Origin: Croceicoccus bisphenolivorans
GTDB lineage: Bacteria; Pseudomonadota; Alphaproteobacteria; Sphingomonadales; Sphingomonadaceae
DNA length: 64,000 bases
Direction: 5' to 3'
Assembly: GCF_001634625.1 (NCBI RefSeq)
Contig: NZ_LRSE01000003.1
Coordinates: 248,001-312,000 of the forward strand
Part shown: piece after piece, positions 24,836-33,031 of the stretch
Layout of the letters: each line of letters opens with the position of its first letter
Numbering within the stretch: position 1 is the first letter of the stretch
Position numbers and translations under genes: made by a program
Notes under the pieces: generated by a model
Databases searched by the model: none
The model's input: only the letters and a program-made list of their open reading frames with translations
Told to the model about the DNA's origin: nothing

Positions 24836-25816
24836 ATGATGCCAGCAAATGCCGCCGTTCCGCGCGCGAAAGTCGCGGTGCTGATTTCGGGCACAGGCTC
24901 GAACATGGCGGCCCTGCTTTACGCCAGCCGCCGCGCCGGTTGCCCCTATGAAATCGTGCTGGTCGGATCGAACGATCCGGAGGCGAAAGGCCTGAAGCTG
25001 GCCGCTGCCGAAGGGGTGGCGACTTACGCGCTGCCGCACAAGGGCATGAAGCGCGCGGAGCATGACGCCGCGATGGAAAAGGCAGTGCTGGCGGCAGGGG
25101 CCGACTATATCGCGCTGGCCGGTTACATGCGCATCCTCAGCCCCGCATTCGTGTCGCGCTGGGAAGGGCGGATGCTCAATATCCACCCCTCGCTATTGCC
25201 GAAGTACAAGGGGCTGGACACGCACCTTCGCGCGATCGAGGCGGGCGACAGCCACGGCGGCTGTTCGGTCCACCTCGTTACCGCAGAACTGGACGACGGG
25301 CCGGTGCTGGGCCAGACGCCGGTGGCGATCCTGCCCGATGACACGCCCGATACCCTTGCGGGCCGCGTGCTCCATGCCGAACACCAGCTCTATTCGCGGG
25401 TGCTGGAAGAACTGGTCACCCGCCCCTACCGCGCCGATTGGCTGCTGGAAAAAGTCGCCGCGCTGGCGCTTTCGCTGCCGGAGGCGGAGGCGCGCGACAG
25501 CCACGGCGCGCCGGGTTGGCGCACGGGCGGCAAGAGCGGCAAGTTCTTCGCCTATTTCAGCGAACGGCACCACGGCGAACCGCATGTCGCGATTCTAGTA
25601 AAGACGGACGGACCGGACGAGCTGGCCGCACTGATCGATCGCGATCCCGCAATCTGGTACCGCCCCGCCTATTACGGGGCGAGCGGCTGGGCGGGCCTGA
25701 TCCTGAACCGGCCGGGCGTGGATTGGGAACATGTGCGCCAGTGGCTGGAACGCAGCTGGCGCGCGGTCGCGCCCAAGCGGCTGACCCGCCTAATCGACGC
25801 CGCCGACGAATTCTAG
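24836..25816 (+). CDS. purN: PurN glycinamide ribonucleotide formyltransferase fused to MmcQ/YjbR domain
   Basis: Residues 11-205 are PurN, which formylates glycinamide ribonucleotide with 10-formyltetrahydrofolate: AVLISGTGSNMAALL, the catalytic NIHPSLLPKYKGLDTH and HLVTAELDDGPVLGQ. Residues 230-320 match the MmcQ/YjbR (DUF419) fold instead (GKFFAYFSERHHGEPHVAIL, RPAYYGASGWAGLILN, VRQWLERSWRAVAPKRL). Stand-alone PurN has about 210 residues; this has 326 with no stop between. AAGGG lies eight bases before the first ATG. Function of the added domain is unknown. Confidence 0.9.
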   Translation: MMPANAAVPRAKVAVLISGTGSNMAALLYASRRAGCPYEIVLVGSNDPEAKGLKLAAAEGVATYALPHKGMKRAEHDAAMEKAVLAAGADYIALAGYMRILSPAFVSRWEGRMLNIHPSLLPKYKGLDTHLRAIEAGDSHGGCSVHLVTAELDDGPVLGQTPVAILPDDTPDTLAGRVLHAEHQLYSRVLEELVTRPYRADWLLEKVAALALSLPEAEARDSHGAPGWRTGGKSGKFFAYFSERHHGEPHVAILVKTDGPDELAALIDRDPAIWYRPAYYGASGWAGLILNRPGVDWEHVRQWLERSWRAVAPKRLTRLIDAADEF

Positions 25817-26310
25817 CGCGCGGCAACCGGCACGTACTGCAACCGGACCGTTTCCCCCCAGTCGCTGCCGTTGACAGAACGCTCGGCCACGAACTGCGCG
25901 CCACCCGCGATTGGCCAGATCCGGGACCGCGTGTGGATCAATCCTGCCTCTCCCGTCCGGCCACCCAGACAGGTGAGCCCCCCTTCGGCATTGGCGAAAC
26001 AGGTTTCGGACCGGCTGCGGCCGTCCTGGCCATAGTGGTAATAAGTGTAGTGCTTGCCCGCTTCCGACCAGCCGAACATGCTGACGCTATGTTGGGCGGG
26101 ATCTTCCGTATCGTCCGTTGTTTCGCAGATCACGAAGCTGTTTTCGTGCCACCACCGGCACGTTTCGCGGTACTTTCCCTCGTAGCCGAGAATCGTCCAG
26201 TCGTTGACGAGAAAGGCCATGCCATTCTCTACCGCTTCGGGATGAACCCCCGCGCTGGCATTCGCCGGAATGGCCAACAGCGCGGCCAGTGCCAGAAGCA
26301 GCCGCCGCAT
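25813..26310 (-). CDS. Secreted protein of unknown function
   Basis: A 165-residue protein with a clear signal peptide (MRRLLLALAALLAIPANASA, cleavage near 20), so it is periplasmic. The mature part is rich in Tyr and Trp and looks beta-rich (DWTILGYEGKYRETCRWW; GKHYTYYHYGQDGRSRSETC). Four cysteines could form disulfides. The pattern resembles small ligand-binding or lipocalin-like barrels but I cannot assign a family. Start ATG 26310 is one base past the upstream gene's stop; TTG at 26319 is less likely. It overlaps purN's end by four bases on the opposite strand. Confidence 0.75.
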   Translation of the reverse strand: MRRLLLALAALLAIPANASAGVHPEAVENGMAFLVNDWTILGYEGKYRETCRWWHENSFVICETTDDTEDPAQHSVSMFGWSEAGKHYTYYHYGQDGRSRSETCFANAEGGLTCLGGRTGEAGLIHTRSRIWPIAGGAQFVAERSVNGSDWGETVRLQYVPVAAR

Positions 26311-26311
26311 G

Positions 26312-26557
26312 TCAGGCAAGTTGATCAGCCGAAACCAGTGGCCGGTCCACGCGCGTGGCGCGATAAACTTCGCCGCCGCCCGCTCCGTCGAGATCGGATG
26401 TCAGCACGACATGATCATCGTGCACTTCGAGCAGGCGACCGGCGAACGGGAAGCCGTCCATGCCTTCCACACGGTAACTGACCGTATCGCCCACCTTGAA
26501 GGTGGCGGGATCGGTGTTGAAGACGAACGGGCAGTCGCCCGTGCCCATGCCCATCAT
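26312..26557 (-). CDS. Small conserved protein, unknown (81 aa)
   Basis: An 81-residue soluble protein starting MMGMGTGDCPFVFNTDPATF. The part FKVGDTVSYRVEGMDGFPFAGRLLEV followed by DDHVVLTSDLDG looks like a small SH3-like or Tudor-like barrel (quoted in pieces). GGGAGACC precedes the ATG. It lies between a lysozyme-inhibitor-like lipoprotein gene (11 bases upstream) and a secreted unknown (one base downstream), so the three are likely one transcript. No function recognised. Confidence 0.7.
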   Translation of the reverse strand: MMGMGTGDCPFVFNTDPATFKVGDTVSYRVEGMDGFPFAGRLLEVHDDHVVLTSDLDGAGGGEVYRATRVDRPLVSADQLA

Positions 26558-26568
26558 CGCAGGTCTCC

Positions 26569-27261
26569 CTAACCTATTTCCTCGATCCGGCAGGTCATTT
26601 CCTCGCCGCCGGGCGGAGTGAACATCGCCTCATCGCCCTTGGTGAACAACTGCGCCTTGCCCGCGTAGTTGCTGCCTTCGTACTTCGCGCCGGAACCGCT
26701 TGGAACTTGCACCAGCGCGACCGACTGGTCCAGCCATTGCAGGAAGGCAACGCCCGGATCGGCGTTCACGAAAGTCGCGGAAACACCGTAATCCGCCCCG
26801 TCACAGGCCAGCGCCAGCGGACCGTTGGTGATGCCCTTCGCATCCTGTTGCCGGCTGTCATAGAAACCCTGCCGGAGTTCGTGGATGCGCATCGCGTAGC
26901 TGGTCGTCACGCATTGCAGCGGATCGTCCGCCTTCCAGCAATCGTCGCGCCCCTTGATCCAGCCGCGCTGCATCGCGGTCAGTTCCTCCAGCCGTTCTTC
27001 GGAAGCATAAGTGCCGCTTTCGGCCAGAGCGTAGAGCCGCTGCAGCTCGTTATCCATGCGCGCCAGCATCGGTGTCTTGCAGACGAGGTCGGTGGCCTGC
27101 GAATCGGATTTGCTGCAATCGAAACTGGGCGCGACCGGTTCTTCGGCCGCAGCGGCGGTGGCCGGTGCTTCGGTTGCCGTTTCCTCGCCCTCCGGCTCTG
27201 CGGTCGAACCGCATCCTGCCAGCGCCAGTGCCCCCATCGACGCGATAACCAGCCGTTTCAT
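26569..27261 (-). CDS. Lipoprotein with LprI-like and MliC-like lysozyme-inhibitor domains
   Basis: A 230-residue lipoprotein. The signal MKRLVIASMGALALAGCGS has a lipobox (LAGC), followed by a Glu/Ala-rich linker. Residues 48-130 (FDCSKSDSQATDLVC; DNELQRLYALAE; GWIKGRDDCW; CVTTSYAMRIHEL) match the LprI N-terminal/DUF1311 domain. The C-terminal 90 residues (LACDGADYGVSATFVNAD; YEGSNYAGKAQLFTKGDEAMF) resemble MliC/PliC inhibitors of C-type lysozyme. The combination suggests protection of peptidoglycan from host or predator lysozyme; inferred from domains only. It is first in a three-gene - strand run. Confidence 0.82.
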   Translation of the reverse strand: MKRLVIASMGALALAGCGSTAEPEGEETATEAPATAAAAEEPVAPSFDCSKSDSQATDLVCKTPMLARMDNELQRLYALAESGTYASEERLEELTAMQRGWIKGRDDCWKADDPLQCVTTSYAMRIHELRQGFYDSRQQDAKGITNGPLALACDGADYGVSATFVNADPGVAFLQWLDQSVALVQVPSGSGAKYEGSNYAGKAQLFTKGDEAMFTPPGGEEMTCRIEEIG

Positions 27262-27285
27262 GCCCAATCCCCCGATTCGCCAAAC

Positions 27286-27320
27286 AAAAAGGCCGTCCCC
27301 CGCGAAGGGAACGGCCTTTT
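27286..27320 (-). terminator. Rho-independent terminator after ndk
   Basis: On the - strand AAAAGGCCGT-tcccttcgcggggg-ACGGCC is followed by TTTTTGTTTG, 22 bases after the ndk stop. The + strand also ends in TTTT, so it could act weakly both ways. It separates ndk from the lipoprotein gene downstream. Confidence 0.85.
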
Positions 27321-27341
27321 GCCTAGCACGGAAAATGCCGG

Positions 27342-27764
27342 TCAGCCGACGATTTCTTCGGGCTTGAAGAAGAAGTCGATCTCGATCTTGGCGTTTTCCT
27401 CGCTGTCCGAACCGTGAACGGTGTTCTCACCGATCGACAGGGCGTATTCCTTGCGGATCGTGCCGGCATCGGCATCGGCCGGGTTGGTGGCGCCCATCAC
27501 GTCGCGGTTGCGCTTCACGGCGTCTTCGCCTTCCAGCACCTGAACCACGACCGGCTCGCTCATCATGAAGTCGCACAGTTCGCCGAAGAAGGGGCGTTCG
27601 GAGTGAACGGCGTAGAAGCCTTCGGCCTGTTCGCGGGTCATGTGGATGCGCTTGGATGCGACGACGCGCAGGCCCGCTTCTTCCAGCATCTTGGTGACCG
27701 CGCCGGTCAGGTTGCGACGGGTGGCGTCGGGCTTGATGATCGAAAAGGTGCGGGTAACCGCCAT
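27342..27764 (-). CDS. ndk: Nucleoside-diphosphate kinase Ndk
   Basis: Ndk moves the gamma-phosphate from ATP to other nucleoside diphosphates through a phospho-histidine. The 140-residue product has the family length, the start [18 protein letters not shown], and the active site [17 protein letters not shown] with the catalytic His near 117. It lies 113 bases downstream of a lipoprotein gene on the same strand and is closed by a strong terminator. Confidence 0.98.
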   Translation of the reverse strand: MAVTRTFSIIKPDATRRNLTGAVTKMLEEAGLRVVASKRIHMTREQAEGFYAVHSERPFFGELCDFMMSEPVVVQVLEGEDAVKRNRDVMGATNPADADAGTIRKEYALSIGENTVHGSDSEENAKIEIDFFFKPEEIVG

Positions 27765-27843
27765 GGGACTTGTCCTTGCAGAAATGGAAATCGGGTGTGC
27801 TCGCGCCGGGCGGCACGTTCTGGCGCGCCCCTAGCGCCGGTTT

Positions 27844-27865
27844 CGCGCCCGCACAAGAGGGCGCG
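27844..27865. terminator. Hairpin between lipoprotein gene and ndk
   Basis: CGCGCCC (27844-27850) and GGGCGCG (27859-27865) form a 7-bp stem with an 8-base loop, 12 bases past the stop of the - strand lipoprotein gene. No T-run follows, so it may be a weak or Rho-assisted terminator, or an mRNA 3'-end stabiliser. Confidence 0.35.
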
Positions 27866-27877
27866 GGACCGACTGCA

Positions 27878-28393
27878 TCAGGTGGACAGGCCGCTTCCCG
27901 CGATCAGCTGGACCGATGTGCCGCCTTCGCGCGCGGATGCCGTGACCGAAAATTCGCGCCCGTCGCCCGCCTTGCCGCTGATCATATGGAGGTTGCCGGT
28001 CTGCAGCTGCGCCTCGACCTTGTAGCCCGCCTTCTCTGCCGCGGCCTTGTACCAGCCCGTCACCTTGTCCGGCGCGTCGGCGGTATCCATCGCCACCAGC
28101 GATCCGCTGCCCTTGTCGCCCAGCCCGACGTTGGAGACATTGGTGACTTTCGCAGCCGGATAGACGGCGATCCCTTCGGGCAGATCGGGCTTCAGCGTTT
28201 CACCGGTATCGACGGTCGCGTTCCCGTCGGGCGTGTTCAGGCGGATGTTGGTGGCATCGTCGTCGCCGGAAATGCGGTATTCGACATCGCCATCCTCGGT
28301 GCTGATCGTGCCTTCCTCGCCCGATCCGCAGCCGCCCAAGGCCAGCATCGCGGCAAGGGCAGAGGCCAGCGTCATTTTCCTGCGACCGAACAT
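27878..28393 (-). CDS. Lipoprotein of unknown function (171 aa)
   Basis: A 171-residue lipoprotein: MFGRRKMTLASALAAMLALG followed by the lipobox GGC. The first mature 70 residues are acidic and rich in Asp/Gly/Thr (EDGDVEYRISGDDDATNIRL). The second half (PDKVTGWYKAAAEKAGYKVE; LHMISGKAGDGREFSVTAS) resembles a small alpha/beta fold common in sphingomonad lipoproteins, family not recognised. AGGGAG eight bases before ATG 28393 favours that start over the GTG at 28402. It follows holC by 12 bases. Confidence 0.8.
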   Translation of the reverse strand: MFGRRKMTLASALAAMLALGGCGSGEEGTISTEDGDVEYRISGDDDATNIRLNTPDGNATVDTGETLKPDLPEGIAVYPAAKVTNVSNVGLGDKGSGSLVAMDTADAPDKVTGWYKAAAEKAGYKVEAQLQTGNLHMISGKAGDGREFSVTASAREGGTSVQLIAGSGLST

Positions 28394-28405
28394 TGCCTTC
28401 ACTCC

Positions 28406-28840
28406 CTAGGGGCCGACCACCCAGCGGCCGTCGACGAATTTCCAGTAATGCCGCTCGACACCCTCGCTGTCCCCCAGCGCGCGCCATGCGCCGCGTGCGC
28501 CGTCGATGGTCTGCGCGTCGAACAACAGCAGCGCGCGGTCATAGCTCAGCGCCTCGTCCCGCCATTGCCCGTCGGCCAGCGCCACCAGCCGCGCACCGTT
28601 GGGCGCATCGGCGGCATCGGGCGCGATCAGGATCGGCTGGCGTGCATCGCCATGCTCTCCCGCCTCACCATTGGCGAGAAAGCCGGGCGCGGCCCAGAGC
28701 GCGTCGGAAATGGCCGACGCCTGTTCCGCATCGTCGGATACGACCAGCATCCGCTGCCCCGCCTCCAGCGCCTTGGCCGCGATCTGCGCCAATGCCACCG
28801 GCGCGGGATCGCGGGACAAGTGGTAGAAGTCGACGCGCAT
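28406..28840 (-). CDS. holC: DNA polymerase III chi subunit HolC
   Basis: HolC (chi) links the DNA polymerase III clamp loader to single-strand binding protein. The 144-residue product starts MRVDFYHLSRDPAPVALAQI, contains AAKALEAGQRMLVVSDDAEQ (quoted in part), DALWAAPGFLANG, and ends YWKFVDGRWVVGP, all typical. It lies 23 bases after pepA; the pepA-holC pairing is widely conserved among proteobacteria. Confidence 0.92.
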   Translation of the reverse strand: MRVDFYHLSRDPAPVALAQIAAKALEAGQRMLVVSDDAEQASAISDALWAAPGFLANGEAGEHGDARQPILIAPDAADAPNGARLVALADGQWRDEALSYDRALLLFDAQTIDGARGAWRALGDSEGVERHYWKFVDGRWVVGP

Positions 28841-28863
28841 GGCCCCGCAGCCGGTCGGCTACC

Positions 28864-30324
28864 TCAGCCCTGCACCGTCGTGCGGATGAACCGATCGAGC
28901 AGGCGCACGCCGTAACCGGTCGCGCCCTTCTCCCAAGTCGCGCCGGGCTTGTCGGCCCAGACCACGCCCGCGATGTCGAGGTGCGCCCACGGCGTATCGT
29001 TTTCGATGAAGCGCTGCAGGAACTGCGCCGCCGTGATCGAACCGCCGTAGCGCGGCCCGACGTTCTTGATGTCCGCGATCTGGCTGTCGATCAGCTTGTC
29101 GTAGGCAGGTGAAAGCGGGAAGCGCCACAGCGTGTCGCCGCTCCGCTCGCCCGCGTCGATCAGGTCGCCTGCCAAAGTATCGTTATTCGAGAAGATGCCC
29201 GCGTTCTCGTGACCGAGCGAGATGACCATCGCGCCCGTCAGTGTCGCGAGGTTGACGATGCAGGCAGGCTCGAACGTCTGCTGCGTCCAGGTCAGCGCGT
29301 CGCACAGCACCAGCCGCCCTTCGGCGTCGGTGTTGATAACCTCGATCGTCTGGCCCGACATCGATGTGACGATGTCGCCGGGGCGCTGGGCATTGCCGTC
29401 TGGCATGTTCTCGGCAAGGCCACAGATGCCCACGACGTTCGCCTTCGCCTTGCGCGTGGCGAGCGCCAGCATCGTGCCGGCGACGGCGCCCGCGCCGCCC
29501 ATGTCCCACTTCATCTCTTCCATGCCGCCAGCCGGCTTGATCGAGATGCCGCCCGAATCGAAGGTCACGCCCTTGCCGACAAAGGCGACAGGGGCATCGC
29601 TGTCATTGCCGCCCTTCCAGTGCATCGCGATGATGCGCGAGGGGCGGTGCGAACCCTGCCCCACGCCAAGCAGCGCGCCCATGCCCAGCTTTTCCATTGC
29701 CGGAACGTCGAGCACGGTGATCTCCACGCCCGTACCTTCCAGCCGCGCTTTGCAGCGTTCGACGAAGCTTTCGGGGTAGATGATGTTGCCCGGCTCGCTC
29801 ACCAGTTCGCGGGTGAATTCCACGCCCAGCGCCACTGCGGCGGCATCGTCCCACGCGGCTTCGGTGCCATCGGGCGCGTTCAACGCGACAACCTCGGTCA
29901 GCGTCGGCTTCTGCTCGTCCTTCAGGCGGGTGCGATAGGTATCGATCCGCCACGCGCGCAGGCGCAGGCCCATCAGGACGGCGGCGGCCTGTTCGGCGTT
30001 CAGCCCGCTCTTCGCGAAATCGACCGCCATCGTCGTCTCGCCCGAAACGAGGTACTTGGCGGCAAGACCGGCGCCCGCCTTTTCAAGGTTGGCGAGCCGT
30101 TCCTTCGCATCGGGCTTGCCCGCGCCGGACAGCGCGATGCGGCGCACCTTGCCGTCCACTTCGGCGAAACCGTCGAACAGCTGGCCCGGCTTGCCGGAGA
30201 AACGCGCAGCCGATGCCCCTTCGGTGACGACCGCGGGAAGCCCGCCGGGCAGCGTGTCGGCATCGGCGGTCATCGCGACAAGGCGGACGTCGGCGGGAAG
30301 CTGGGTGGCGAAACGGATGTTCAT
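28864..30324 (-). CDS. pepA: Leucyl aminopeptidase PepA (M17)
   Basis: PepA is a two-metal aminopeptidase of family M17, working as a cytosolic hexamer in peptide turnover; in E. coli it also binds DNA in site-specific recombination. The 486-residue product has the metal and catalytic motifs VGKGVTFDSGGISIKP, MKWDMGGAGAVAG and the family signature NTDAEGRLVL. The ATG at 30324 begins MNIRFATQLP; the frame is open further upstream without conserved sequence. Two 13-bp tandem repeats lie just upstream. It leads a - strand run with holC. Confidence 0.96.
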   Translation of the reverse strand: MNIRFATQLPADVRLVAMTADADTLPGGLPAVVTEGASAARFSGKPGQLFDGFAEVDGKVRRIALSGAGKPDAKERLANLEKAGAGLAAKYLVSGETTMAVDFAKSGLNAEQAAAVLMGLRLRAWRIDTYRTRLKDEQKPTLTEVVALNAPDGTEAAWDDAAAVALGVEFTRELVSEPGNIIYPESFVERCKARLEGTGVEITVLDVPAMEKLGMGALLGVGQGSHRPSRIIAMHWKGGNDSDAPVAFVGKGVTFDSGGISIKPAGGMEEMKWDMGGAGAVAGTMLALATRKAKANVVGICGLAENMPDGNAQRPGDIVTSMSGQTIEVINTDAEGRLVLCDALTWTQQTFEPACIVNLATLTGAMVISLGHENAGIFSNNDTLAGDLIDAGERSGDTLWRFPLSPAYDKLIDSQIADIKNVGPRYGGSITAAQFLQRFIENDTPWAHLDIAGVVWADKPGATWEKGATGYGVRLLDRFIRTTVQG

Positions 30325-30331
30325 GCGTGGC

Positions 30332-30357
30332 TCCTGAAGCGGATTCCTGAAACGGAT
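30332..30357. repeat. Two 13-bp tandem repeats upstream of pepA
   Basis: TCCTGAAGCGGAT (30332-30344) is followed directly by TCCTGAAACGGAT, one mismatch. The pair starts eight bases upstream of the pepA ATG, in the pepA-lptD divergent gap, and overlaps the expected ribosome binding region of pepA. Purpose unknown. Confidence 0.6.
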
Positions 30358-30481
30358 CATGTTGGCGGCGTGACGGACGTCTAGCCCGATATGGTATCGT
30401 TTGAAACCGGAATCACCGGCAAGACAGACAAGCCGCTCTATCGCCGTTGCAGTTAGGCATGAGCGGTGCGATAGGCAAGCC

Positions 30482-32806
30482 ATGCCGCCCGGATCGCAGA
30501 CCCTTACCCGCATGATCAATCGACTTCCCACCGCGTCCGTCACGCACGCGGGACTGCCTCTGCTGGCGCTCGCATGGGCGCTTGCCGTGCCGGGCACCGC
30601 CATGGCGCGCGAGGCGGACTATTTCTGGACAGGCGGCCAGAATCCGGAGGCCGAGCCGGTCGAGCCTTTCCTGATCGATGCACCCGAAGAAGAAGGGAAC
30701 ATCGCGTTCGAGGCCGATGCCCTTGGCTATGACAATGACAACGATACGGTAACGGCATCCGGCAACGTCGTGCTGCGCCGTGCGGAGCAGCAGCTGACCG
30801 CGGACGAAGTATCGTGGGATCGCACCTCCGGCGTGATCGTCGCCAGCGGCAACGTGAAGCTGCGCGATGGCGATGCGAACGTCATCTATACTGACCGGCT
30901 GGAGCTGAGCGACGAACTGCGCGCCGGCGCGATGGAGAACATGCTCCTCGTCATGAACGAGGGTGCGCGCATGGCCGCGCGCAGCGGGGAGCGTGACGAA
31001 GACGGCACGATCCAGCTTGAATATGCCGCCTACAGCCCCTGCGCGGTCGAAACGCCTGACGGTTGCCCGCGCGATCCCAGCTGGCGCATCACCGCGCGGC
31101 GCGTCCGCTACGATCCCGATACGCAGACGGTGAAGTTCAAGGGCGCAAAGCTCGAACTGTTCGGCGCGCGCCTGCTGCCGCTGCCGGGCCTTTCGGTGCG
31201 GACGGACGGGCAGCCGGTATCGGGTTTTGGCACGCCGAACCTGCGCTTTTCGGATTCGAACGGCGTGGAAATCATCGGCGAATATTACCTGCGCCTTGCC
31301 GAAAACCGCGAAATGACACTGGGCGCCAGTGTCTATACCGACGTGCTGCCGATGGTTTCCGCCCAGTACAAGGCACTGACCGAGGATGGCGCCTACCAGA
31401 TCACCGGCTACCTCACCAACAGCTCGCGCATTCCCGTCGGCGATATCGACGCGACGACGCTGGACAGCGAGAAGGACCTGCGCGGCTATCTCGACACGAA
31501 CGGGCGGTTCCAGATCGATCCGAACTGGTCGATCAGCCACTCCATCCGCCTTGCCAGCGACCGCACGTTCCTGCGCCGTTACGACATCAGCCGCGATGAC
31601 CGGTTGCGCTCCACGATCCAGGCCGAACGGATTGACGACGACAGCTACCTTTCCATCGCCGGCTGGGCGACGCAGACGCTGCGACAGGGGGAGGACCAAG
31701 GGCTGGTGCCGGTCGCCATGCCGCTTGTCGATTATCGCCGCCGGCTAGCCGATCCGCTGATGGGCGGCCGCATCATGCTGCAGGCCAATACCTTGCTGCT
31801 GGAACGGAACGAGGGGCAGGACACCCAGCGCGCCTTCGCCAGCGCGCAATGGGACTTGCGCAAACTGACCGGCTGGGGACAGGAAGTCACCTTCACCGCG
31901 CTGGCCCGCGGCGACATCTACAATTCGAACGAAAATGCGCTCACCTCCGTCGAAGTCTATCGCGGCGACAGCGGGTGGCAGGGGCGCGGCGTCGCGATCG
32001 GCGCGATAGACGTGAAGTGGCCCTTTACCGGCAGCTTCCTTGGCGGACAGCAGGTGCTGACCCCGCGCATCCAGTTCGTGGCCAGCCCCGCAATCCGCAA
32101 CCTTGCCATTCCGAACGAGGATGCCCGTGCGGTCGATCTGGAAGATTCCAACCTCTTCGCCCTGAACCGCTTCCCCGGTTACGACCGGGTGGAGGACGGG
32201 GCGCGCATGACATACGGGTTGGACTGGCGCTGGACCGCACCGGGCTGGCGCATCACGGCCACCGCCGGGCAGAGCTATCGCCTTTCGAACCAGAGCGACA
32301 TCCTGCCCAATGGCACCGGCCTCACCTCCAACACGTCCGACATCGTCGGGCGCACGGAAATCCGCTGGAAGGACTTCGTCTCCTTCACCCATCGGTTCCG
32401 CATCGACAAGGACAACCTCGCCCCCCGCCGCACCGAAGCGGATCTCACGCTGGGCAGCCGCAAGACTTATGTCGAGGCGGGCTACCTCAGGCTGGACCGC
32501 AACATTCCGGACACGCTGGAAGACTTGCGCGACCGCGAGGAACTGCGCCTTGCATCGCGGCTGGCCTTTGCCAACTACTGGTCGGTGTTCGGATCGACGA
32601 TCATCAACCTGACCGACCGGAACGAAGACCCGACCCTGACATCGGACGGGTTCGACCCTCTGCGCACCCGCCTTGGCGTAGCTTATGAAGACGATTGCAT
32701 GGAAATCGCGTTGACGTGGCGGAACGACCGTTTCCGCACGGGTGACGCGCGCGAAGGGAACACGTTCCTGTTCCGCTTCCGCCTCAAGAACCTTGGCCTT
32801 CGCTGA
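30482..32806 (+). CDS. lptD: LPS-assembly outer membrane protein LptD
   Basis: LptD is the outer-membrane barrel that, with LptE, places lipopolysaccharide on the cell surface. The 774-residue product has a signal peptide (LPLLALAWALAVPGTAMA), an N-terminal OstA/beta-jellyroll domain (ADALGYDNDNDTVTASGNVV; RRAEQQLTADEVSWDRTSG) and a large barrel. Cysteines in SPCAVETPDGC and near the C-terminus (EDDCMEIALTW) fit the family's disulfides. Start is uncertain: ATG 30482 or ATG 30512, neither with a strong ribosome binding site. surA, pdxA and rsmA follow, the classic order. Confidence 0.95.
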   Translation: MPPGSQTLTRMINRLPTASVTHAGLPLLALAWALAVPGTAMAREADYFWTGGQNPEAEPVEPFLIDAPEEEGNIAFEADALGYDNDNDTVTASGNVVLRRAEQQLTADEVSWDRTSGVIVASGNVKLRDGDANVIYTDRLELSDELRAGAMENMLLVMNEGARMAARSGERDEDGTIQLEYAAYSPCAVETPDGCPRDPSWRITARRVRYDPDTQTVKFKGAKLELFGARLLPLPGLSVRTDGQPVSGFGTPNLRFSDSNGVEIIGEYYLRLAENREMTLGASVYTDVLPMVSAQYKALTEDGAYQITGYLTNSSRIPVGDIDATTLDSEKDLRGYLDTNGRFQIDPNWSISHSIRLASDRTFLRRYDISRDDRLRSTIQAERIDDDSYLSIAGWATQTLRQGEDQGLVPVAMPLVDYRRRLADPLMGGRIMLQANTLLLERNEGQDTQRAFASAQWDLRKLTGWGQEVTFTALARGDIYNSNENALTSVEVYRGDSGWQGRGVAIGAIDVKWPFTGSFLGGQQVLTPRIQFVASPAIRNLAIPNEDARAVDLEDSNLFALNRFPGYDRVEDGARMTYGLDWRWTAPGWRITATAGQSYRLSNQSDILPNGTGLTSNTSDIVGRTEIRWKDFVSFTHRFRIDKDNLAPRRTEADLTLGSRKTYVEAGYLRLDRNIPDTLEDLRDREELRLASRLAFANYWSVFGSTIINLTDRNEDPTLTSDGFDPLRTRLGVAYEDDCMEIALTWRNDRFRTGDAREGNTFLFRFRLKNLGLR

Positions 32807-33031
32807 TCCCTCGTTCGCCGGTTTTCACGGATAATCGCACCGTGCGGAACGACAACGTGTTGCCCTTGGCCCGCCCTCACCCTAAACGCCGGTGAACAAG
32901 GGGGGCACAGGCGGCTCAGCAATGGTTAAGCCGAAAGCGGCCATGCGCTTCCGTACATGGCGCTGCGTACCATCATGCGGCGTCAGCCAACCGTACTCTC
33001 GCGTAATGCGAAAAAGGGATGTCAGGCCAGT

